The notes beneath the pieces are model-generated. The model was not told the origin of the DNA and did not search any database. It was given only the letters and a program-made list of their open reading frames with translations. The position numbers and the translations under genes are program-made. 64,000 bases of DNA from Bifidobacterium pseudolongum subsp. globosum. GTDB taxonomy: Bacteria; Actinomycetota; Actinomycetes; Actinomycetales; Bifidobacteriaceae. Below, one piece after another: positions 36,538 to 45,087 of the stretch. The first letter of the stretch is position 1, and each line of letters begins with the position of its first letter. The stretch covers positions 310,001 to 374,000 of the forward strand of contig NZ_JGZG01000005.1 in NCBI RefSeq assembly GCF_000741295.1. The letters are read 5' to 3'.

Positions 36538-37503
36538 ATGAACTCCACAACACCACCGAACCATCAGGCCGAAGAGGCGATTGACGCCATCAACAAGAAG
36601 ACGGGCCGCAACATGCCGCAGGCGATCGGCACGGCTGTGGTGCTCATCGTGCTGATCCTTGCATGCCTGCTAATCAGCCCCGCGCTGTTCGCGCTGCTTG
36701 TGGTGATCTTCATGATCCTCGGCTTGTGGGAGCTCCGGGTGGATTTCGCCGTCCGCAACCTCAACATTCCGATCGGCACGCTGTGGGTGTGTTCCACCGT
36801 CTCGTTGTGCACGGTGTATCTTGCGCCGAACCACGTGGTGGCGATGGGCGCGTGCGCGTTGGGTACGCTTGTGCTTGTGGGGATCATGGCGAGCCTGCAG
36901 ATATCGCTCAATGGCCGGGCGGGCAAGGCGTTGGCCACCAAAACGCTCACGTCGCCGTCGGCGGTGCCGTCCGACAGCACGCCCACGCACAGCAGGCTGA
37001 CGCATGTGGCGGTCTCCATGTTCACGGCGCTGTACATCCAGGTGCTCGCCTCGTGCATCATCATCCCGCTCACATTCCACGGGCACCCTGTGTCGCATGC
37101 CATCATGATCGTGTTCATCCCCGCGTTGAGCGATACCGGCGGCCTGTTCGCAGGCGCCTGGCTTGGACGGCACAAGCTGTGCCCGGGCATTTCGCCGAAG
37201 AAATCGGTCGAGGGCCTGCTTGGGTCGATCCTCTTCGCGATGGCCGGGGCCTACGCCGTGTTCGCCTGCACCTATGACCAGACCATGTGGGCTACGCGCT
37301 GGTGGGTGCCTGCGGTGGCCGGCGTCATGATCGGTGTCGTCGGCACATTCGGCGACCTGTGCGCCTCGATGATCAAACGCGATCTGGGCATCAAAGACAT
37401 GGGGCATCTGCTCAAAGGCCATGGCGGTGTGTTGGACCGCGTGGATTCCATTCTGCTGGCCGCACCGTTCACGTGCGTGCTGCTCTGGATGACGGGACTG
37501 TGA
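36538..37503 (+). CDS. cdsA: Phosphatidate cytidylyltransferase (CDP-diacylglycerol synthase)
   Basis: Makes CDP-diacylglycerol from CTP and phosphatidic acid in the inner membrane, substrate for PgsA (present at 51029). The 321-residue protein has about eight membrane helices and the C-terminal signature SMIKRDLGIKDMGHLLKGHG with DRVDS. The start is ATG 36538, which follows GCGAGG; upstream frame codons lie in the hairpin. rlmN begins one base after the stop. Confidence 0.94.
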   Translation: MNSTTPPNHQAEEAIDAINKKTGRNMPQAIGTAVVLIVLILACLLISPALFALLVVIFMILGLWELRVDFAVRNLNIPIGTLWVCSTVSLCTVYLAPNHVVAMGACALGTLVLVGIMASLQISLNGRAGKALATKTLTSPSAVPSDSTPTHSRLTHVAVSMFTALYIQVLASCIIIPLTFHGHPVSHAIMIVFIPALSDTGGLFAGAWLGRHKLCPGISPKKSVEGLLGSILFAMAGAYAVFACTYDQTMWATRWWVPAVAGVMIGVVGTFGDLCASMIKRDLGIKDMGHLLKGHGGVLDRVDSILLAAPFTCVLLWMTGL

Positions 37504-37504
37504 T

Positions 37505-38692
37505 ATGGAGATGGAAACAACCAAGACCGGTCATGCCGTGGAAAGCGGCATCACGCCGGGTGGCACGACCGGTGCGTTCCGTGACGTGCTGGCCAAGGAC
37601 CACGCGCGCCGCGGCAAGCCGCCGGTCCACTTCACCGACATGACGCCCGACGAGCGCATCGAGGCGGCGAAGGGGATGGGTCTGCCGAAGTTCCGCGTCA
37701 AGCAGCTCGCCAACCATTACTATGGCCATTTCGACACCGAGGCCGCGCAGTTCACCGATTTTCCCGCCATGGCGCGCCAAGCCGCACAGAACCTGTTCTT
37801 CCCGACATTGATCAGCGAGGTCACACGGCAGGTGGCCGATGACGGGCAGACGGTCAAGACATTGTGGAGCCTGTTCGACGGTTCGAAGATCGAATCCGTG
37901 TTGATGCGCTACCCGAACCGCACCACATTGTGCATCTCGAGCCAGGTGGGCTGCGGCATGGGATGCCCGTTCTGCGCCACCGGCAAACTCGGTTTGACCC
38001 GCAACATGTCCACTGGCGAGATCCTCGAACAGGTGCGCATCGCCGCGCGCATGATGAGCCGCGGGGAAGTGGCGGGAGGTCCGGGCAGACTCAGCAACAT
38101 CGTGTTCATGGGCATGGGAGAGCCGATGGGCAATTATCGGTCCATCATGAGCGCCGTGCGGCAGATCAGCGCCATGCCTCCTGAAGGGTTCGGCATCTCC
38201 GCGCGCAACATCACCGTGTCCACGGTGGGCGTGGTGCCGGGCATCCGCAAACTGGCGCAGGAGGGCATCCCCGTGCGCCTCGCCGTGTCGCTGCACGCCC
38301 CGAACAACGACCTGCGCGATGAGCTTGTGCCGATGAACAAACGCTTCAATGTCGAGCAGGTGCTCGACGCGGCGCACGACTATTATCTGGCGAGCAAACG
38401 CCGCGTGAGCATCGAATACGCACTCATGCGCGGCATCAACGACCAGGCCGAACATGCACGCCTCCTGGCGAAGAAACTCAACCATTACGGTGACAATTGG
38501 GCACATGTCAATCCGATTCCGCTCAACCCGATTGAAGGGTCGAAGTGGACGGCCTCGAAGCCCGAGGACGAACAACGGTTCCTTGAGATTCTCAATAACG
38601 CCGGCGTCACCGCCACACTGCGCGACACGCGCGGGCAGGACATCGACGGTGCGTGCGGCCAGCTCGCCGCGAAAACCACCGAGCGCGCATGA
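37505..38692 (+). CDS. rlmN: 23S rRNA (adenine-2503-C2)/tRNA methyltransferase RlmN
   Basis: Radical SAM methyltransferase that methylates A2503 of 23S rRNA. The CxxxCxxC cluster is GCGMGCPFCATG; GMGEPMGNY and the late RGINDQAEHA follow. The 395 residues exceed the 384 of E. coli RlmN, mainly by N-terminal sequence, so ATG 37511 is an alternative start. It is close behind cdsA. Its last four bases overlap the remnant of a TetR gene. Confidence 0.95.
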   Translation: MEMETTKTGHAVESGITPGGTTGAFRDVLAKDHARRGKPPVHFTDMTPDERIEAAKGMGLPKFRVKQLANHYYGHFDTEAAQFTDFPAMARQAAQNLFFPTLISEVTRQVADDGQTVKTLWSLFDGSKIESVLMRYPNRTTLCISSQVGCGMGCPFCATGKLGLTRNMSTGEILEQVRIAARMMSRGEVAGGPGRLSNIVFMGMGEPMGNYRSIMSAVRQISAMPPEGFGISARNITVSTVGVVPGIRKLAQEGIPVRLAVSLHAPNNDLRDELVPMNKRFNVEQVLDAAHDYYLASKRRVSIEYALMRGINDQAEHARLLAKKLNHYGDNWAHVNPIPLNPIEGSKWTASKPEDEQRFLEILNNAGVTATLRDTRGQDIDGACGQLAAKTTERA

Positions 38693-39113
38693 TGGCGCAG
38701 ATAGGGGAACAGGCGAACGCCTACTACGCGGAGACCATCTGCGCGCCAGCATGGACAGTGGACGCTGGCCACGCTACATGGCCAGCGGCATGGGGTACAT
38801 CACCTTCACGAAAACCGAACCGCACCTGTTCAGCATGCTGTTCATGTGTGACCAGAGTCGTGACCAACGCGAGCGCATGGAGCGCCAGCTGCAACCGATC
38901 ATCGAACTGATCACACGGCAGTTGGGCATGAGCGCGGACACTGCAACGGCATTCCATATGCATATGTGGATCCATGTGCACGGCATCGCGTCGATGATCG
39001 TGGCGCACTACCTCGATTGGGACGAACAGCACATCGTCGACGCGCTGAGCGTGGAGTTCCACGCGCTCAGTGCCTCCATCGCCAACCAGCAGGGAAGTGG
39101 AGGCGTGCAATGA
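38689..39113 (+). pseudogene. Remnant of a TetR-family regulator
   Basis: Two reading frames together give the C-terminal, ligand-binding part of a TetR/AcrR protein. Frame 1 reads MMAQIGEQANAYYAETI up to about 38739; then frame 2 reads RASMDSGRWPRYMASGMGY and continues ITFTKTEPHLFSMLFMC to the TGA at 39113. The shift at about 38739-38742 is a net +2 (or -1) change. The N-terminal helix-turn-helix is missing altogether, because rlmN ends where it should be. The stop overlaps the ABC remnant by ATGA, so the original operon order tetR-ABC is kept. It cannot bind DNA as read here. Confidence 0.8.
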
Positions 39114-39912
39114 CCGCGACAGACCAACAGGAAGCCATACGTGCCGAAGGGCTGACGAAGCGATTCGGCGCCACAACCGCCGTCGATGGGCTCGACCTGA
39201 CCGTGACCAACGGTGAGACCTTCGCATTGCTCGGCGTCAACGGCGCGGGGAAAAGCACCACGATCGCCATGCTCACCCAATTCGGCTTGGACCAGGTGGC
39301 GCACCAACGCGCCCACACGCTTTCGGGTGGCATGCAGCGCCGCTTGAGCATCGCGATGGGATTGATCACCAACCCGAAGATCCTGTTCCTCGACGAGCCC
39401 ACGGTCGGGCTTGATGTGCGCTCGCACGCCATGAACTGTGGCACACGCTCACCGCGCTCAAAGGCGAGGTCACCATCCTGCTCACCACGCATTACCTCGA
39501 AGAGGTCGAATCCCTCACCTTCGCATTCGCCATCCTGTTCGGCTTCCAATGGAGCGCGCGCGTCGTGGTGGGCATCGCGGTCATCCTGCCCACGGCGCTC
39601 ATGTACACCGCGATCGGATTGCTGTGCGGCACCCTCGTCAGCGATAAGGCCGTCGGTGGCATCTGCGGGGCCATGCTCACCACGGTCTCTTTCATCCTCT
39701 CCGGACTCACCATCCCGCTGACGGTCATGGGCCACGCGTTTCAGATCATCGCTCAGACCCTGCCTTTCTATCACGCGGCGCAAATGGCGAATGCGGCCAT
39801 AGCCGGAGACTATGGCCGCATCTGGCCGCACATGTGGATCGTCCTCATCTACATGGCCATATTCGCCGCGGCCGCGATCCTTACCTTCACGATGCGAGCA
39901 CGCAACCGGTAG
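39110..39912 (+). pseudogene. Decayed ABC exporter: deleted ATPase joined to the C-terminal part of an ABC-2 permease
   Basis: The ATPase starts normally (IRAEGLTKRFGATTAVDGL, Walker A LLGVNGAGKSTT) but jumps at about 39280 from AMLT to FGLDQVAHQRAHTLSGGMQ, losing roughly 85-90 residues including the Q loop. Walker B LFLDEPTVGLDV is intact. At about 39428 a net +2 (or -1) shift moves the frame: frame 1 continues ELWHTLTALKGEVTILLTTH. At about 39510, ATPase sequence (YLEEVE) passes straight into a permease (SLTFAFAILFG) whose N-terminal half is missing. The permease C terminus with four helices ends at 39912. Family: ABC-2 daunorubicin/drug-type exporter. Confidence 0.8.
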
Positions 39913-39918
39913 ACCACA

Positions 39919-40986
39919 TCAGACAATGATGTCGTCATCATGCCTGCTCCGGGACGTTTTGACCGCTTCGATGATGACCGAGGAGATGCCGCACAGCAGG
40001 CCGCCGATGACCCACGACAGCCAGAACAACCCTCCATCAAACCCGAAGAGCATCGTCAGACCGACAATCGTGGCGATCATCATGATCGTGCCGCAAATCG
40101 CGCCATTGACCTCGTCATACGAGTCATTCAGGCCCTTCGCCTCACGGTACTCCCGCTCCGCGGCCTTGTTGTATTTGGCAAGATTGAGACGGCCGAAGTG
40201 CATGCCTCCATACACGATGGCAGCCACGCCACAGGCCGCGAGCATCAGGAACGCACCAATCGGCCACCCATCCTCTGTATGCAGATACTCGTTGACGAAA
40301 ATCAACTGCGCAAGTCCGACAAGAATCAGGCCGATGCCGCCAACAAGCGCAACCGTCAACGTGCGCCGCGCCTCCGCATGATCATGCTCGGTATAGAAAT
40401 CCTCAACATAGGGATGACTGCGCATGAACGCGGAATGCCCAAGCCCGGCGGGAACCAGAAACACCAAGCCAATGATGACCCCAAGCACAATGCACAGGAA
40501 CATGAGGAAATCATTGAACGGACTCACCCCAAGGATGGAATTGTCCGCATCGAAAAACATCCCGGCGCCGACACCGAAAATGATGGCAAAGATGCCAGCC
40601 GGAATCTTCGCGTCAAAACTGCGCATATGGGCCTCATACCCCGTGATGTCCCGCGGCAATGGTGCGGGATTCTGCTGGAGCATGGACAGTGGCGGGCGCT
40701 CACTGATCGCCGCTGGGACACCCGTGTCGTCTGGCTCATCGGCGTGTCCCTGCGCGGGTGACGCGTTCCGACGTGGCCGGGCCACATCGCCGATGACAAG
40801 GTCGTCGAGCGTGACGTCGAATAGGTCGCAGATCACGAGCAGCTTGTCCATCTCCGGGTACGCCTTCTCGCTCTCCCACTTGCTGATGGCTTGGCGGGAG
40901 ACGCCCAGAAGCATCGCCAATTGCTCTTGCGTCATGTTTTGCTGCGCCCGCAGATACTGCAGGTTGGTCTTGAAATTGCTCATCAT
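39919..40986 (-). CDS. XRE-family regulator with a C-terminal membrane domain
   Basis: A 355-residue protein. Residues about 5-65 form a Cro/CI helix-turn-helix (NMTQEQLAMLLGVSRQAISKWE, split here as TQEQLAMLLGVSRQAISKWE at 20 residues), then a linker rich in P, and from about residue 125 four or more membrane helices (for instance AGIFAIIFGVGAGMFF and FLMFLCIVLGVIIGLVFLV). Such one-component membrane regulators sense envelope or lipid signals. AAGGACAGG precedes the ATG ATG start. It converges with the ABC remnant and faces a cluster of GGTTGC half-sites upstream. Target genes are unknown. Confidence 0.88.
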   Translation of the reverse strand: MMSNFKTNLQYLRAQQNMTQEQLAMLLGVSRQAISKWESEKAYPEMDKLLVICDLFDVTLDDLVIGDVARPRRNASPAQGHADEPDDTGVPAAISERPPLSMLQQNPAPLPRDITGYEAHMRSFDAKIPAGIFAIIFGVGAGMFFDADNSILGVSPFNDFLMFLCIVLGVIIGLVFLVPAGLGHSAFMRSHPYVEDFYTEHDHAEARRTLTVALVGGIGLILVGLAQLIFVNEYLHTEDGWPIGAFLMLAACGVAAIVYGGMHFGRLNLAKYNKAAEREYREAKGLNDSYDEVNGAICGTIMMIATIVGLTMLFGFDGGLFWLSWVIGGLLCGISSVIIEAVKTSRSRHDDDIIV

Positions 40987-41074
40987 CCTGTCCTTATGTT
41001 CGAGTCGCTCCCATTCGAAGAAGGAGCCATGGCCTCACTATGCAACACAACGAGACGATCCGTCCACCATCCTC

Positions 41075-41127
41075 TGGTTGCATCACACAACGCAACCGCA
41101 ATTCGGCACGCAACCGATGGTTGCATC
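41075..41127. promoter_or_regulatory. Operator-like cluster of four GGTTGC half-sites
   Basis: Half-sites lie at 41076-41081 (plus), 41092-41097 (minus), 41110-41115 (minus) and 41119-41124 (plus). Two larger repeats show the same elements: TGGTTGCATC at 41075 and 41118, ACGCAACCG at 41090 and 41108. The last pair forms the palindrome GCAACC-gat-GGTTGC. The cluster lies 89 bases upstream of the XRE regulator ATG (40986) and 168 before hisF, in the 308-base gap 40987-41294. The remainder of the gap shows no gene. Confidence 0.5.
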
Positions 41128-41294
41128 CGCGACATTCCAACGATTCCACACATACAGCACCAGCGGCGCGCACACGAACCCATTTCACGATGTGGGCGCC
41201 AAACCGTACACCAAAACCGATGTAACAGGGAATCAGTACTCTTAACACCAGCACAACCGGCTACGCGCACCCGAGTAGAGATGGAGACCCAAAC

Positions 41295-42065
41295 ATGTCG
41301 TTGGCGGTACGAGTGATCCCTTGCCTGGACGTCGATGCAGGACGCGTCGTCAAAGGCGTCCACTTCGAAAACCTCAAGGACGCCGGTGACCCCGTGGCGC
41401 TCGCTGCCGAATACTACCGCCAGGGCGCCGATGAACTCACGTTCCTCGATGTGACCGCCTCCAGCTCGCACCGGCAGACGATGGTCGACGTCGTCACGCG
41501 CACCGCCGAGCAGGTCTTCATTCCACTGACCGTGGGCGGCGGTGTGCGCACACCCGAAGACGTCGACTCGCTGCTGCGCTGTGGCGCGGACAAGGTCGGT
41601 GTCAACACGGCGGCGATCAACGACCCCACATTGATCAGCCGTGTGGCGGAACGTTTCGGCAGCCAGGTGCTCGTCCTTTCTGTCGATGCGCGCCGCGAAC
41701 AGGGGGAGTGCCACACCCAGTCGGGCTTCGAGGTCACCACCATGGGCGGCCGCAAATCCACCGGCATCGATGCGCTGTGGTGGGCCAAGCGCGCCGAGGA
41801 ATTGGGCGCCGGCGAGATCCTGCTCAATTCGATGGACGCCGACGGCACCCAGCAGGGGTTCGATTTGGAGATGATCTCGGCGATGCGGCGTGAGGTGTCC
41901 ATCCCGATCATCGCCTCAGGCGGCGCGGGCAAGGCCGAGGATTTCCCGCCGGCGATCGCTGCGGGCGCCGACGCCGTGCTCGCCGCGTCGATCTTCCACT
42001 TCGGCAAGGTCACAATCGGCGAGGTCAAGAGCGCCCTGCGTGCCGCAGGCTACACCGTGCGCTGA
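41295..42065 (+). CDS. hisF: Imidazole glycerol phosphate synthase, cyclase subunit
   Basis: Forms imidazole glycerol phosphate and AICAR, with HisH as the glutaminase partner (not in the window). The 256-residue TIM barrel has [16 protein letters not shown] with the catalytic aspartate in the first strand, [12 protein letters not shown], and [10 protein letters not shown] near the C terminus. The usual second aspartate lies in [17 protein letters not shown] is nine bases ahead. It heads hisF-hisI-trpE. Confidence 0.97.
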   Translation: MSLAVRVIPCLDVDAGRVVKGVHFENLKDAGDPVALAAEYYRQGADELTFLDVTASSSHRQTMVDVVTRTAEQVFIPLTVGGGVRTPEDVDSLLRCGADKVGVNTAAINDPTLISRVAERFGSQVLVLSVDARREQGECHTQSGFEVTTMGGRKSTGIDALWWAKRAEELGAGEILLNSMDADGTQQGFDLEMISAMRREVSIPIIASGGAGKAEDFPPAIAAGADAVLAASIFHFGKVTIGEVKSALRAAGYTVR

Positions 42066-42098
42066 AGCCACGCACTGGCGGCGGAGGCCAAGCCCGTT

Positions 42099-42104
42099 TA
42101 CAAT
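42099..42104 (+). promoter_or_regulatory. Candidate -10 box before hisI
   Basis: TACAAT at 42099-42104 would give a start near 42111 and a leader of about 20-27 bases. TGGCGG 17 bases upstream is only a weak -35. Confidence 0.35.
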
Positions 42105-42137
42105 GCTTGGGGTAAGTGTGATATCTGGATGGAAACG

Positions 42138-42545
42138 ATGAACGACGAACAATTCGACAATGCAGTGACACTCGATCCGCGCATCAAGGCGCGGCTCAAA
42201 TACGACGGGCTCGGCCTCGTCGCCGCCGTGGTGCAGCAGTACGATTCCCGTGAGGTGCTCATGGTCGGCTACATGAACGACGAAGCCCTGCGCCGCACGC
42301 TCACCGAAGGGCGCGTGACGTTCTGGTCGCGTTCCCGGCAGGAGTATTGGCGCAAAGGCGACACGTCGGGACATGCGCAGTATGTGAAGGCCGTGCATCT
42401 GGATTGTGACGGCGACGCACTGCTCGTCCAAGTGGACCAAGTGGGCGCCGCATGCCATACCGGCAAGTATTCCTGCTTCGACGAAGGCGGCCCGCTGCCG
42501 GTCGTGGTGGGATCCCGGGACCACAGTGAGGGGGAGGCTCGATGA
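42138..42545 (+). CDS. hisI: Phosphoribosyl-AMP cyclohydrolase
   Basis: Opens the purine ring of phosphoribosyl-AMP in histidine synthesis; the partner pyrophosphatase HisE is encoded separately at 49836. The 135-residue protein has [36 protein letters not shown] and the zinc and metal-binding cysteines in [19 protein letters not shown] and SCF. ATG 42138 has GGA ahead; ATG 42129 is three codons upstream. It overlaps trpE by ATGA. Confidence 0.94.
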   Translation: MNDEQFDNAVTLDPRIKARLKYDGLGLVAAVVQQYDSREVLMVGYMNDEALRRTLTEGRVTFWSRSRQEYWRKGDTSGHAQYVKAVHLDCDGDALLVQVDQVGAACHTGKYSCFDEGGPLPVVVGSRDHSEGEAR

Positions 42546-44098
42546 CGCAGTGCAGTGTGACCAATCTGGAGTGGGGCGAGACCTGGCCCTCGCGTGAACT
42601 GTTCCAGACGCTGGCCGATGAAGGCTACCGCATCATCCCCATCGTGCGCCGCCTGCTCGCCGATTCGATCACGCCCGTCGGATTCTACGAGCGTCTGGCG
42701 AATGGCAGGTCCGGCACCTTTATCCTCGAGTCCGCGGAATACGGCGGATCATGGAGCCGGTATAGTTTCATCGGCGTCAATGCGATGGCGCAGTTGCGTT
42801 CAGATGGAGGTCAGGCGAGCTGGCTTGGCACCGTGCCCGTGGGTGTGCCCAGCCATGGTGACGTCATCGACGTGGCCCGCGCCACGCTCGAAGTGCTCAA
42901 GGCGCCACGCGTCGAAGGATTGCCCAACCTCACCAGTGGATTGGTGGGTACCGTCGGATGGGACGCGATCCGGCATTGGGAGCCCACGTTGCGTGCCACG
43001 GCGCCAGACGAGACGGGGCAGAATGAGCTCGTGCTCGCGTTGGCGACTGACATCGCCGTCGTCGACCACGTCTCCGGTTCCGTGTGGCTCATCGCGAACG
43101 CCGTGAACGTGGACGACAAGCCCACCCGTGCCGACGAGGCGTACCGGGCTGCGGTCGCTCGCCTCGACACGATGGAGCGCGACGCCGCGACGCCGACGCC
43201 CGGCGAATTCCGCGTCAACGTGCGCGACACTTCCGTGCCCCAGCCTCAATTGCGCTTCCGCACCGCGAAGCAGGTGTATGAACAGGCGGTCGAGCGGTCG
43301 CGCCAGCACATCATCGACGGCGACGTGTTCCAGGTGGTGATCTCGCAGCGCCTCGACATCGATTCGCCGGCGGACCCGTTCGACGTCTACCGCGTGCTGC
43401 GCACGCTCAACCCCAGCCCATACATGTATTTCATGGCCCTCACCGACGCGCAGGGCCGTGATTTCAACGTCATCGGATCAAGCCCCGAAACGCTTATCAA
43501 GGTCGACGACGGGCAGGCGATGACCTTTCCAATTGCCGGGTCGCGCCCGCGCGGCGCCACACCAGAGGAAGACGAGTTGTTGGCGAAGGAATTGCTCGCC
43601 GACCCCAAGGAGACGAGCGAACATGTGATGCTCGTCGACCTATCACGCAACGACCTGAGCCGGGTGTGCCTGCCGCAGACCGTCGAGGTCGTCTCTTTCA
43701 TGGACATCAAACGGTTCAGCCACATCATGCACATCTGCTCGACGGTCACCGGAACAATCGACCCGGCGCTGTCCGCGTTCGACGTGTTCACCTCCGCATT
43801 CCCCGCGGGCACGCTGTCCGGAGCGCCCAAGCCGCGCGCGGTGGAGATCATCGACGAGCTCGAGCCCGCCGACCGTGGCATCTATGGCGGTACGATCGGC
43901 TACTTCGATTTCTCCGGCAACATGGACATGGCGATCGCGATTCGCACCGCGTTCATCCGCGACCATGAGGCCAGTGTGCAGGCCGGTGCGGGGCTTGTGC
44001 TTGATTCGGTGCCCGCTACCGAATGGCAGGAGACGCGCAACAAGGCCGAGGCGAGTGTGGAGGCCATCCAGATCGCGGCCCAGCTCAAGCGTCTGTGA
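42542..44098 (+). CDS. trpE: Anthranilate synthase component I
   Basis: Makes anthranilate from chorismate with the TrpG amidotransferase (not in the window). The 518-residue protein has the tryptophan-binding feedback motif region [10 protein letters not shown] (ILES at 61-64, usually LLES) and the C-terminal chorismate domain: [31 protein letters not shown] and [13 protein letters not shown]. It overlaps hisI by four bases, so histidine and tryptophan genes are translationally coupled. A strong hairpin follows the stop. Confidence 0.96.
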   Translation: MTQCSVTNLEWGETWPSRELFQTLADEGYRIIPIVRRLLADSITPVGFYERLANGRSGTFILESAEYGGSWSRYSFIGVNAMAQLRSDGGQASWLGTVPVGVPSHGDVIDVARATLEVLKAPRVEGLPNLTSGLVGTVGWDAIRHWEPTLRATAPDETGQNELVLALATDIAVVDHVSGSVWLIANAVNVDDKPTRADEAYRAAVARLDTMERDAATPTPGEFRVNVRDTSVPQPQLRFRTAKQVYEQAVERSRQHIIDGDVFQVVISQRLDIDSPADPFDVYRVLRTLNPSPYMYFMALTDAQGRDFNVIGSSPETLIKVDDGQAMTFPIAGSRPRGATPEEDELLAKELLADPKETSEHVMLVDLSRNDLSRVCLPQTVEVVSFMDIKRFSHIMHICSTVTGTIDPALSAFDVFTSAFPAGTLSGAPKPRAVEIIDELEPADRGIYGGTIGYFDFSGNMDMAIAIRTAFIRDHEASVQAGAGLVLDSVPATEWQETRNKAEASVEAIQIAAQLKRL

Positions 44099-44119
44099 GC
44101 GTGCTATTGCGGTATACGG

Positions 44120-44156
44120 CAGCAGCCCGCGGAACGTTATGTTCCGCGGGCTGCTG
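44120..44156. terminator. Hairpin between convergent trpE and the 49-residue protein gene
   Basis: CAGCAGCCCGCGGAAC (44120-44135) pairs perfectly with GTTCCGCGGGCTGCTG (44141-44156), loop GTTAT. It lies between a plus-strand stop (44098) and a minus-strand stop (44180), so it can serve both. Confidence 0.8.
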
Positions 44157-44179
44157 TGTGGTGTGGGGATGGCGCTGAA

Positions 44180-44329
44180 CTACTCAGCCTTGTTTTCATG
44201 GTCCTTCTTCATTTCATCGAGCTTGGCCTCTGCCTTGCCCTTGATCTCTCCGGCCTTCATCTTGATTTCGTCGGCCTTGACTTCCGCCTTGCCCTTGAGC
44301 TCACCGATTTTTTCTGCCATATCAGCCAT
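44180..44329 (-). CDS. 49-residue lysine- and glutamate-rich CsbD-like small protein
   Basis: ATG at 44327-44329 (minus strand) follows AAAGGAG by seven bases and runs 50 codons to TAG. The protein starts MADMAEKIGELKGKAEVKAD and contains repeats of the form KGKAE-x-KADE, K-x-KAGEIKGKAEAK, all helical and highly charged. This fits the CsbD-like/stress small-protein class, though the family match is by pattern only. It is too short to appear in length-filtered ORF lists. It opens the pair of small genes that split the trp cluster. Confidence 0.75.
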   Translation of the reverse strand: MADMAEKIGELKGKAEVKADEIKMKAGEIKGKAEAKLDEMKKDHENKAE

Positions 44330-44480
44330 GATAGGCTCCTTTCGTGGTTGCCGCCGTTTGTGCGGCTCATCCCATTACACCATGCGTGGCGAGCGCGCCG
44401 GATCGGATTCCTCGTGTGGGTGAATGCCGACCGGCCCTTGAGTTGTGCTATGAGGGTGCCTTGGCGCTATGGCATAAGGA

Positions 44481-44514
44481 TGGGGGCTGCGATCTAATCG
44501 AATCGCAGCCCCCA
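44481..44514. terminator. Hairpin downstream of the 104-residue protein gene
   Basis: TGGGGGCTGCGAT (44481-44493) pairs perfectly with ATCGCAGCCCCCA (44502-44514), loop 8 bases. On the minus strand it follows the stop of the gene at 44549 by 34 bases. No T tract. Confidence 0.65.
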
Positions 44515-44548
44515 TCACACAGGCTATGCCTGAAGCCAAGCAGGCGAA

Positions 44549-44863
44549 TCAGTCATCGAGGTCCAGCTGACGGCCGAAACGCTCGTTGAGCTCCACCTGA
44601 TCCTCGGTGGCCTTGGCTTCCAGATCGGCTGCCTTGCCGGCCGCCTTGTCCTTCTTGTCGTCGGCCTTGTCGGTGATCTTCTCGAGCTTCTTCTCGGGAT
44701 CGCCGGCGGCTTCGCGGATCTTGTTGTCTTCCTTGGCGATTTCCTTGGCCGCATGCTCTTCGGCGCGCTCGGCGCGCTTCTCGTCACGGTTGGCTTCATG
44801 CTCCTCGTGACGTTCTTCCATGTGGTCCTTGAACTCTTCGAACTTTTCCTTGATATCTGCCAT
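44549..44863 (-). CDS. 104-residue highly charged helical protein
   Basis: The protein starts MADIKEKFEEFKDHMEERH and consists almost wholly of E, K, D, A, H and R, a predicted long coiled coil or disordered chain without signal peptide or membrane helix. The first residues resemble those of the 49-residue neighbour (MADMAEKIGELK), suggesting relatedness. GGGAG sits seven bases ahead of the ATG. Possibly a stress-related or chaperone-like protein; function unknown. Confidence 0.75.
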   Translation of the reverse strand: MADIKEKFEEFKDHMEERHEEHEANRDEKRAERAEEHAAKEIAKEDNKIREAAGDPEKKLEKITDKADDKKDKAAGKAADLEAKATEDQVELNERFGRQLDLDD

Positions 44864-45087
44864 AACCGGCTCCCATCTACAAATGAATGCTACGTATTCA
44901 TTAGACCACGTTTCGCATCGGTCCCCGGGTTTTTCGCCCTATAGGGGAAAACGGCGCGTCCGCATCCATGCCTCGCCCGGGTGCGGTACCGCCCCCCCCA
45001 CGGCTCACCATGCAAGACGGTGCTTCAGAGGTGTAACCCGCTTGCTTTACAGTTACGCATGTCGGCAAACTCATTGAAGGAGGACCA

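Noticed and set aside
41041-41130. CRISPR-like or attachment-site repeats near the GGTTGC cluster
   Set aside because: Repeats are only 9-10 bases with uneven spacing and both orientations, which suits protein-binding half-sites better than a CRISPR or att site.
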